Position numbers and translations under genes: made by a program. A DNA stretch of 11,656 nucleotides from an uncultured Parasphingopyxis sp. (lineage in GTDB: Bacteria > Pseudomonadota > Alphaproteobacteria > Sphingomonadales > Sphingomonadaceae), in contig CAJQMX010000116.1 of the NCBI GenBank assembly GCA_905479515.1, forward strand, positions 1-11,656, given 5' to 3'. A model generated the notes under the pieces. That model had not been told where the DNA came from, did no database searches, and saw only the letters and a program-made list of their open reading frames with translations. Positions 5,523-11,656 of this stretch are shown one piece after another (within the stretch, counting starts at the first letter, position 1; each line of letters starts with the position of its first letter).

Positions 5523-6383
5523 CTAGCCAATCAGTAAGGGCGTGATCGAAATCTCATTTGAGGCATGTTGGACCGCATTGGTCGATACGACACGTGTCGA
5601 GACAGACTTAAGGTCCTCATAGGCATTGCCGGCAAAGAGCGGATGGACGATCACGCAGACCGGTTTTGCAAAGCCAGCGGTCTCAAAGTGGCGGGCCGCT
5701 TCCATCATGGTTCGCCCGGAAGAGGCAATGTCGTCGACAAGAACGGGTTGATGGCCGGTCCAGTTTTTAAGGCCAGGCGCTGTCACTTCTACATTGCGGT
5801 CGCCATGGCGGACTTTGGAGAGCACAAGATGCGGGGCGCTCGCTCGGTCGGCCACGTCGGACACCCATTGCTCGCTCTCAGCGTCCGGGCCAATGATGAG
5901 CGGCTTGTCGACATGGGCCTTGATCCAATCGGACAGTGCCGGGGCGGCGTGCACAACCTTTGTATTGATTGAAAAAACGTCATTGAGATCGTGGATGCGG
6001 TGCAAATGCGGATCGACGGTGACCACCCTTTCAAACGCACCTGAGAGCAATCTGGCAAAGTGTCCTGATGACACAGACTCGCCGTCTGAAAATCTCTTAT
6101 CCTGACGCATATAGGCAAGGTAGGGGGCAATCAGCCCAACCGATGTGGCGCCAAGCTCGCGCGCTGTATAAGCGGCAAAAAGAAGTCCTGGCAATTGCGG
6201 GTCAGGCCGGGCGAGCGTGCAAACCAGTTCGACTGCTTTTCCAGAGACATCTGAGGTGAGGCGCACATAGGTCTCTTCGTCCGGGAATCTGCGGTGTTCA
6301 AGGGTGCCAAGTTCAGAACTTGTGATTTTGGCAAGCTCAGAAGCCATAGCTTCATTACCGGGAAGCGGAATGTAAATCGTCAT
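5523..6383 (-). CDS. prs: Ribose-phosphate pyrophosphokinase-like (PRPP synthetase), archaeal-like short form
   Basis: A 286-residue cytosolic protein. The family makes PRPP from ribose 5-phosphate and ATP. Visible motifs: FPDEETYVRL (33-42, the FPDGE substrate region), YMRQDKRF with GES (91-103), VDPHLHRI (123-130), GPDAESE (165-171), a catalytic Lys-x-Arg (K190, R192) followed by a loop, and the PRPP-binding loop VDDIASSGRTM (216-226). Bacterial housekeeping PrsA is usually 310-320 residues; this shorter form with a DPHLH motif resembles archaeal-type enzymes. It starts 3 bp after the stop of the phosphorylase gene, with GAGG 8 nt upstream. This copy is probably not the housekeeping enzyme; in this operon it may process phosphoribosyl intermediates, possibly in the reverse direction. 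That role is inference. Confidence 0.85.
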   Translation of the reverse strand: MTIYIPLPGNEAMASELAKITSSELGTLEHRRFPDEETYVRLTSDVSGKAVELVCTLARPDPQLPGLLFAAYTARELGATSVGLIAPYLAYMRQDKRFSDGESVSSGHFARLLSGAFERVVTVDPHLHRIHDLNDVFSINTKVVHAAPALSDWIKAHVDKPLIIGPDAESEQWVSDVADRASAPHLVLSKVRHGDRNVEVTAPGLKNWTGHQPVLVDDIASSGRTMMEAARHFETAGFAKPVCVIVHPLFAGNAYEDLKSVSTRVVSTNAVQHASNEISITPLLIG

Positions 6384-6386
6384 GGG

Positions 6387-7907
6387 TTAACCCTCAATGG
6401 TGAAGAGGCCGGCATTGGCGTGAGCGTAGCTCATGGCATAGTCGATCTCGCCCGACGCCTCTGCGTGGATGGTGAGAAGCGGCTCACCAATCGTGATTTG
6501 TTCGCCTAGGCGTTTGTGAACGGTCAGACCAGCGGCCGGGCGTTCGGGAGCACCAGCAAGTTTTGCGAGCCTGGAGAGCTTTCTATTATCGATTGCTTTC
6601 AAGACCCCTGACCGAATTGCCGCGACGGGCGCAGTTTGCGCTGCGCGTGGTGGTTCGCGCAAACCGCCTTGAGCGGCGCATATGGCCTGAAACTTCGACC
6701 AGGCAGATCCATTGTCGAGCGCGTCCTGAGCCATGGCCGCTCCGGTATCCGGTTTGGCACGGCCCGCAAGTTCAAGGGCGGCGCCAGCCAGCGTCAGCGC
6801 CCGTTCGCGAAGATCTGGCGGCGCGCTTTTGCTTCTTTGCAAGACCCTGAGCACGTCCCAGGCTTCGAGCGCCGGTCCGATGCCGCGCCCGACGGGTTGG
6901 AGCCCGTCGCTGAACACGCAATGGGTCTTGAGGCCAAACCCACGTGCAACGATCGTCATGTGCTGGGCAAGGGCGCGGGCACCGGCAGCACTACGCAGTT
7001 TAGCGGTTGGTCCGACGGGCAAGTCGAGCACCACATGGCTCGCGCCGGCGGCGATCTTCTTTGACAAAACAGACGCGATCAGCTGACCTTCGGCGTCGAT
7101 GTCGAGGGCCCGTTCAATGCGGATGAGAATATCATCGGCCGGGCTGAGCTGGACCGCGCCGCCCCAGGCAAGGCATCCACCTTCCGTTTCAACAACCCGC
7201 CTGATGTCTGGCAGTGACAGATCGACCTGAGTGAGCGTCTCCATCGTATCTGCGGTTCCAGCGGGCGATGTGATGGCGCGCGAGGAGGTCTTTGGGACCG
7301 TCAAACCCAGGCTGGCCAAGATCGCAACAACAATCGGCGTCGTGCGATTTCCGGGTAGGCCGCCCACGCAGTGTTTGTCGATGACCATGTCGGTATTCCA
7401 GTCGAGTTGCTCTCCGACGTTCACCATGGCGCCGGTCAGCGAGGTGATTTCGTCTATGTCGAGGCTCAGCGTGGAACAGGCTGAGATAAAGGCGGCCAGA
7501 TGAATATCAGAATACAGTCCGGCGGCGATATCAGTCACGATCCGGTCAAATCCATCGCTTGGCAGCCGTTTGCCGGTCATCCGTTGACGCACATCAGAGA
7601 GAGACCGAAGCGTTGGAGCGTGGCTGACTTTAAGATCTGCGCCGGGCTCGGCACCAAGCCGGCTCCAAGCCGCTTCAGAAAGACCAGCCTCGCTAAGGGC
7701 CAGCCAATCATCGTCGATCTGGTGCAGGGTCGCGACCACGTCCCGCCCGTCGCAACTGATCAGCACACGGGCGCGCGACGTCAGTCCTTCTGAACGGCAG
7801 ACCGGGCAGTCGGTCCGCATTAGAACGATCGCTTCGTCCTGAGCATGCCATTTCAGGCGTCGCGCGGACAGGGTCGTGGCGGCGTGGGGTTGATTATCCT
7901 GCGTCAT
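6387..7907 (-). CDS. AMP phosphorylase / putative thymidine phosphorylase family
   Basis: A 506-residue enzyme of the nucleoside phosphorylase family with the extra N-terminal domain found in archaeal AMP phosphorylases, about 60 residues longer than E. coli DeoA. Motifs: DCPVCRSEG (33-41) in the N-terminal domain, DKHCVGGLPGNRTTP (177-191, phosphate and base binding), KTSSRAITSPAGTADTMETL (206-225), SKK (282-284) and QPVGRGIGPALE (337-348). Archaeal members split AMP, CMP or UMP with phosphate into the base and ribose 1,5-bisphosphate; bacterial members are mostly annotated as thymidine phosphorylase without proof. Cytosolic. It overlaps the stop of the MBL gene by 4 bp (ATGA) and is followed after 3 bp by the PRPP synthetase gene. 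The neighbours favour nucleotide phosphorolysis over thymidine use, but the substrate cannot be read from sequence. Confidence 0.87.
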   Translation of the reverse strand: MTQDNQPHAATTLSARRLKWHAQDEAIVLMRTDCPVCRSEGLTSRARVLISCDGRDVVATLHQIDDDWLALSEAGLSEAAWSRLGAEPGADLKVSHAPTLRSLSDVRQRMTGKRLPSDGFDRIVTDIAAGLYSDIHLAAFISACSTLSLDIDEITSLTGAMVNVGEQLDWNTDMVIDKHCVGGLPGNRTTPIVVAILASLGLTVPKTSSRAITSPAGTADTMETLTQVDLSLPDIRRVVETEGGCLAWGGAVQLSPADDILIRIERALDIDAEGQLIASVLSKKIAAGASHVVLDLPVGPTAKLRSAAGARALAQHMTIVARGFGLKTHCVFSDGLQPVGRGIGPALEAWDVLRVLQRSKSAPPDLRERALTLAGAALELAGRAKPDTGAAMAQDALDNGSAWSKFQAICAAQGGLREPPRAAQTAPVAAIRSGVLKAIDNRKLSRLAKLAGAPERPAAGLTVHKRLGEQITIGEPLLTIHAEASGEIDYAMSYAHANAGLFTIEG

Positions 7908-9280
7908 TCGTCGCCGCTTCCAAGCTCATAGGCCTTCTCGATGGCAACAACATCAGTGCGCCAGCCGAGCTCATCCTGCATACGCGTGCTTAGCGCCTCT
8001 GATGCATCGGGTTCGCCGTGAACAATAAATGCTTTTGCCGGACGCTTTTCAAAGCCGCCAAGCCAGGAGATCAGCTCGTCGGCATCCGCATGGGCTGACA
8101 AAGCGGGCAGGCTGGCGATCTCGGCGCCGATATGAACGTCGTGGCCGAACATTTTGACCTTGCTTGCGCCCTTGAGAATCTTGTCTCCACGCGTGCCACC
8201 GGCCTGATATCCAGCAAACAGGATCGTATTTTTCCGGTCTCCACCAAATGCCTGAATATGGTGCAGAACGCGGCCGCCTGTGATCATACCGCTCGCTGCG
8301 ATCACAACCTTTGGCATCAGATCATTGGTAATGGCTTTTGAAGCGTCGACGTCACGCGCATAAGTCGCAATCGCGCAAGTCTCTTCACAAACCTGCCGCG
8401 CAAATCTGTGATCATCGAGGTGTGTGCAGAGAAGTTCAGTTGCGTTTATCGCCATTGGGCTGTCGAGATAGATCGCGACATTCTCGAGCCGTCCCGCTTT
8501 TTTGAGCATCCAGATATGGTAGAGAATGAGTTGAGCGCGCCCGACCGCAAAGGCTGGAATAACCACTGTCCCGCCGCGCCTGGCGGTGCGTGCAATCACG
8601 TCACCCAGCTGTTCCATGGGATCGAGCTTCGGATGAGTGCGATCTCCATAGGTGGACTCTATGACGACGTAATCGGCATTTTGCACCGGCTCAGGGTCAA
8701 ACATGAAAGGGTCGTCATAGCGGCCAAGGTCACCAGAAAAGATAATGGTTTTGCCGCCCCAACGGACTTCAACGGTCGATGCCCCAAGAATATGCCCGGC
8801 GCGGCGTAAATAGATATCGGCCCCAATCGCGAGATGAACGTCCTGGTGAAAGTCGATTGGGGTGAGCTTTTCAATCGCCGCTTCGGCGTCGGCGATCGTA
8901 TAAAGTGGCTGAGCCGGTTTGTGGCGGGTGTAGCGAAGGCGGTTGGCCCGCTCGGCGTCTCGTTCTGAAATATACGCGCTGTCGCGCAGCAGGATTCCGC
9001 AAAGATCCTTGGTCGCGCTCGAGCAATAAACGGGACCGCGATAACCTTCTCTGACCAGTTTTGGCAGATAACCACTATGATCAATGTGGGCGTGCGTGAG
9101 GACAATGGCGTCGATGGATTTTGGATCAATCGGGAAGGGCGCCCAGTTGCGCTGGCGCAACGCCTTATAGCCCTGGAACAGACCACAATCGATCAGTATA
9201 CGCTGACCTTCATATTCAAGAAGATGGCGTGAGCCGGTCACGGTTCCAGCCCCGCCAAGACTGGTCAGGGTGAGGGTCAT
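7904..9280 (-). CDS. Beta-CASP metallo-beta-lactamase RNase-like protein
   Basis: A 458-residue protein with the full zinc-site set of the metallo-beta-lactamase fold: HAHIDH (63-68), His163 in AGHILGAS, Asp184 in FSGDLGRY and His421 in VHGE. It has beta-CASP features: EST-YGDR (208-214), the PAFAVGRAQ segment (242-250), an AASGMITGGR motif (328-337) and SAHADADEL (395-403). This arrangement is typical of the YSH1/CPSF73-like, RNA-specific family that cuts or trims RNA. The start is supported by GGGAG 8 nt upstream, and it overlaps both neighbours by 4 bp. No signal peptide is visible, so it is probably cytosolic. In this operon it could supply nucleotides from RNA (inference). It is clearly intact. 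Confidence 0.9.
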   Translation of the reverse strand: MTLTLTSLGGAGTVTGSRHLLEYEGQRILIDCGLFQGYKALRQRNWAPFPIDPKSIDAIVLTHAHIDHSGYLPKLVREGYRGPVYCSSATKDLCGILLRDSAYISERDAERANRLRYTRHKPAQPLYTIADAEAAIEKLTPIDFHQDVHLAIGADIYLRRAGHILGASTVEVRWGGKTIIFSGDLGRYDDPFMFDPEPVQNADYVVIESTYGDRTHPKLDPMEQLGDVIARTARRGGTVVIPAFAVGRAQLILYHIWMLKKAGRLENVAIYLDSPMAINATELLCTHLDDHRFARQVCEETCAIATYARDVDASKAITNDLMPKVVIAASGMITGGRVLHHIQAFGGDRKNTILFAGYQAGGTRGDKILKGASKVKMFGHDVHIGAEIASLPALSAHADADELISWLGGFEKRPAKAFIVHGEPDASEALSTRMQDELGWRTDVVAIEKAYELGSGDE

Positions 9281-11634
9281 GATGCGTGCTCCCGGCGCAG
9301 GACAGGTTTTGAGCGCTCGAGAGCGGATGGATCGCCTTGCCCATCAATGGCGCGCCGTTCATCCTCCGAAAGGAGATCGAGAGTTTTTTTCGGCAGCAAC
9401 GCCATGGCGGCATCGACAGTATGAGCCCAGGTGCAGCGATTGGCGAACAGCATGCCTGCGACATCAAATGTTCCGCCGCGAGAAATGTAGCCGAGCGCGC
9501 GCAATTGTTCCGGCCCGCCATCCAGTCGTCTCAGCACACCCGTCATCGGTTCGGGCCGCGTATGCGTCAGCAGCACTCTTGCCAGCCCGCGCGGGAAAAG
9601 GGCTTCAAGCCTGTCTTCGCTCGCTGTGAATGCCTGCTCCATTGCGTCGCGTCCCATGCGGAACCTGCCCGGTTCAAGGATCAAGGTGACACAGCATGGC
9701 ACGCCGCGTTCAGTGAGTCGCTGGAATGCGGCGAGGGCTTCGTGAGCCTGATAAGCGCCGATCGCGACCAATTGAATGTCGGCTGCCATGATATCACCGG
9801 CGATGTGGAGCGCTCCATTTTCCAGCGCGTGTTCGGCTTCCTCTTCGGATAGAAGGTTTGGGACATCTCGCTTCGGTGTCACCAGGCAGGCGATTTCGCC
9901 GCGCCCACGATAGATGTTGCGCAGCGCTTCAGCAGCGCTTGGCGCGTCGACCGGGAAGATCACCCGAGCGGTCTCCGACATTTCTCCGAGCAGCGCTTCG
10001 GGCAGTGTCGGGTCCTGGTGGGATTGTTCATTCTTGGCATTTTCCCAAGTATGCGAAGTTGCAATAAGCGGGACGCTGATCCAGCCCGGAATTTGACCGA
10101 GTTCTTTCTGTCGACGCGCGAAGATAATCTCCTGGCGCAGCGCGCCGAGCATCTTCATGGCGAAGGCCTCGTAGCTCACTGCGAGATTCAGCCCGCCCTT
10201 ATTGCCAAGGGCTGCAGCTATCACAGCCTCTTCATTCAGCGCCGTGATGAGGCGACCATTTTTGGATTCAGGCGTGCCGGGCTCAGGCGCATTGACCCGA
10301 TGCTTGAGCATCTCGAGCGTCAGCGGCATGTGGTTGCTGCGAAGCTCGTCAGGGTTTGCAACGCGGACCCGCAAATGCGGATTGGCGCGCACAATTTCGG
10401 TGAAACACTGATCGATCGCGTCCATTGCGCAATTTGGGCGGGGGGTGCCGAGCGAACGCGCGTCTGACCTAGGCAATACGGGATCAGAAACCTTGCGAAC
10501 GGCGAGGGCGTTCTGACTTTCCAACATGCGGTTTTGTATTTTGTGGACGCTTAGGGTCCGGACCGCATCATCAAGCATGTCAGGCGGTGTGTAGAGCGCT
10601 TGTACGCCTTCATTGAAGAGCACGCGTGCGCCCTTATTGGTGCGCGGATTTCCTTCCAGTGGGAGATTGTGCGCGCTATTTCCCCCAGCCCCTGGAAACC
10701 CAAAACCCTTGATGCAGGGCGCAATCAGATAAGGCAGCCGCGCGGGGTAGGGGCCGTCCGTATCGCTCAGTTTTGAAAGCCGGGCCTCCGCTTCCAATAT
10801 GCCCCATGCATAAGAGAGGGGATCATGGCCATCGACAATGATTGGGTCGAACCCGCTTAAGGTCAAATGCTTGACTAACCAATCAAGTCCGCCTTCCTGA
10901 CTGATTTCGGTACGCTGTTCGATCCGCCGGCCATTCAGCACCATCGCAGGCACGGCGAAACCACTATCGCTGGCGCGCCACCAGCGCGGCGCCCAGTCGG
11001 ATCCGCGCTGCTCTTCGAAAGCGCCGTCGCTCAGAAAGGCGACAAGGCGCTCGCCCAGCAATGGCATGTGGATATATTGCAGGCTGGTGAATCCAAGATA
11101 CCCGCCTTCCGACAACCCGCCAGCTGTATTCGGGTTGACGTGGCTGCCGAGCGGCACGCCGGGGCGGCCATCGGGGGTGATCGCATAGCCGTAAAAGTCA
11201 CTGACGAGCCGGGAAAGGCCTGCTTCACTGCGATCATAGCGCCCTTGCTGCGCGGCTGAGACATCGCCTGTGAGTGCGTTGATGGCTTCAATTGCAGCGA
11301 CGCAATGACCCTGCCCAAGGGTCCAAGCACGGGTATGGCCACTCAACGCATTGGCGGCGAGATAGCCTGCAAATGCGATCGCCATGTTAAACGATCCGCC
11401 CATATGGCCTTCTGGCGAGGGTTTGAAATCCCCCGCCTTCAGGGGTGCGCCAGACAGGTCGACGCGACGTGCATATGACATGTGCGCGATGAGCCACATT
11501 GCCGCATTCGCGAGTCTGTCCGTCGCCGAGAACACGTCTGCGGCCTCGGTTTGTGTCAGCGCCAAAAGCCCGCGGTCGGCGTTCTGCAAGATGCTCTGAA
11601 GTCGTTGCTGCGTCTCGGTATTATGGACGATCAC
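9277..11634 (-). CDS. Divergent phosphoketolase (XFP family)
   Basis: A 785-residue thiamine-diphosphate enzyme of about the usual phosphoketolase size. Matching features: PEGHMGG (74-80), GQGHC (107-111), a cofactor-binding segment SDGAFEEQRGSDW with Asn234 (202-234), the KGFGFPG region (309-315), NPDELRSN (427-434), a Glu in LNEEA (about 466-470) where the cofactor Glu lies in the family, and SHTWENAKNEQSHQDP (527-542). Phosphoketolases convert xylulose 5-phosphate or fructose 6-phosphate plus phosphate into acetyl phosphate and an aldose phosphate. The usual GDGEAETGP is replaced by SDGAFEEQRG, so it belongs to a side branch often labelled xylulose-5-phosphate epimerase in databases. The start is a GTG at 11634; the frame is open to the right edge, so an upstream start outside the window is possible. 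The stop overlaps the MBL start (ATGA). Confidence 0.88.
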   Translation of the reverse strand: MIVHNTETQQRLQSILQNADRGLLALTQTEAADVFSATDRLANAAMWLIAHMSYARRVDLSGAPLKAGDFKPSPEGHMGGSFNMAIAFAGYLAANALSGHTRAWTLGQGHCVAAIEAINALTGDVSAAQQGRYDRSEAGLSRLVSDFYGYAITPDGRPGVPLGSHVNPNTAGGLSEGGYLGFTSLQYIHMPLLGERLVAFLSDGAFEEQRGSDWAPRWWRASDSGFAVPAMVLNGRRIEQRTEISQEGGLDWLVKHLTLSGFDPIIVDGHDPLSYAWGILEAEARLSKLSDTDGPYPARLPYLIAPCIKGFGFPGAGGNSAHNLPLEGNPRTNKGARVLFNEGVQALYTPPDMLDDAVRTLSVHKIQNRMLESQNALAVRKVSDPVLPRSDARSLGTPRPNCAMDAIDQCFTEIVRANPHLRVRVANPDELRSNHMPLTLEMLKHRVNAPEPGTPESKNGRLITALNEEAVIAAALGNKGGLNLAVSYEAFAMKMLGALRQEIIFARRQKELGQIPGWISVPLIATSHTWENAKNEQSHQDPTLPEALLGEMSETARVIFPVDAPSAAEALRNIYRGRGEIACLVTPKRDVPNLLSEEEAEHALENGALHIAGDIMAADIQLVAIGAYQAHEALAAFQRLTERGVPCCVTLILEPGRFRMGRDAMEQAFTASEDRLEALFPRGLARVLLTHTRPEPMTGVLRRLDGGPEQLRALGYISRGGTFDVAGMLFANRCTWAHTVDAAMALLPKKTLDLLSEDERRAIDGQGDPSALERSKPVLRREHAS

Positions 11635-11656
11635 GCCATATCCGCTGGTCCATTGT
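11631..11656 (-). CDS. Possible 3' end of a further operon gene
   Basis: On the minus strand a frame entering from the right edge reads ...NGPADMA and stops at a TGA that overlaps the phosphoketolase GTG as GTGA. This repeats the 4-bp overlap seen at the two next junctions in the operon. Only seven codons are visible, so the product cannot be named and chance is possible. Confidence 0.25.

Noticed and set aside
5789..6130. A 113-codon minus-strand frame inside the PRPP synthetase gene
   Set aside because: Out of frame with a protein showing all PRPP synthetase motifs; no sign of an independent gene.
9337..10467. Several plus-strand frames of 60-170 codons
   Set aside because: All are antisense to the clearly conserved phosphoketolase.
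1..11656. CRISPR arrays, tRNA or rRNA genes, a transposase or integrase gene
   Set aside because: No regularly spaced repeats, cloverleaf or rRNA-like sequence, and no transposase or integrase motif in any frame I read.

Overview
The window looks like accessory DNA from a Gram-negative bacterium, most likely an alphaproteobacterium (a marine, Hyphomonadaceae-like host is my guess from remembered protein resemblance, not a search). The signs are lipoprotein and Sec signal peptides, HME-RND copper-efflux remnants, MerA, a perfect FNR/FixK-type box, and fairly high GC with ATGA-type gene overlaps. Apart from the merA tail at the left edge, every convincing gene is on the minus strand, so transcription runs from high to low coordinates. 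Region 1 (1-235): the last 77 codons of merA (mercuric reductase), plus strand, ending in the vicinal Cys-Cys typical of MerA. Region 2 (about 296-4140), read leftward: a DUF305 membrane protein, a 5'-truncated cusA/silA-type efflux pump fragment, a 71-residue Met/Gly-rich membrane peptide, a Met-rich periplasmic CusF-domain protein, a CusF-domain lipoprotein and a class I methyltransferase. This is a copper/silver-handling cluster that has been rearranged: about two thirds of cusA is missing, cusB and cusC are absent, and a decayed K+-channel-like pore fragment lies upstream of DUF305. Region 3 (4335-4846): no convincing gene; it ends in the terminator hairpin of the next gene. Region 4 (4847-5522): a small secreted EF-hand protein. 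Its upstream DNA holds a perfect TTGAT-N4-ATCAA box, suggesting low-oxygen control, and a strong hairpin in the leader. Region 5 (5523-11656): a tightly packed operon, with 4-bp overlaps or a 3-bp gap between genes, of a divergent phosphoketolase, a beta-CASP metallo-beta-lactamase RNase, an AMP/thymidine phosphorylase of the archaeal-like family and an archaeal-like PRPP synthetase. The reading frame of one more upstream gene may end at the right edge. Taken together, the four enzymes suggest, by inference, a route that degrades RNA or nucleotides, phosphorolyses the nucleotide, handles phosphoribosyl intermediates and cleaves sugar phosphate to acetyl phosphate. No R15P isomerase or Rubisco is visible, so this would not be the archaeal AMP pathway. 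This operon and the nearby FNR-like box are the most interesting part of the window.
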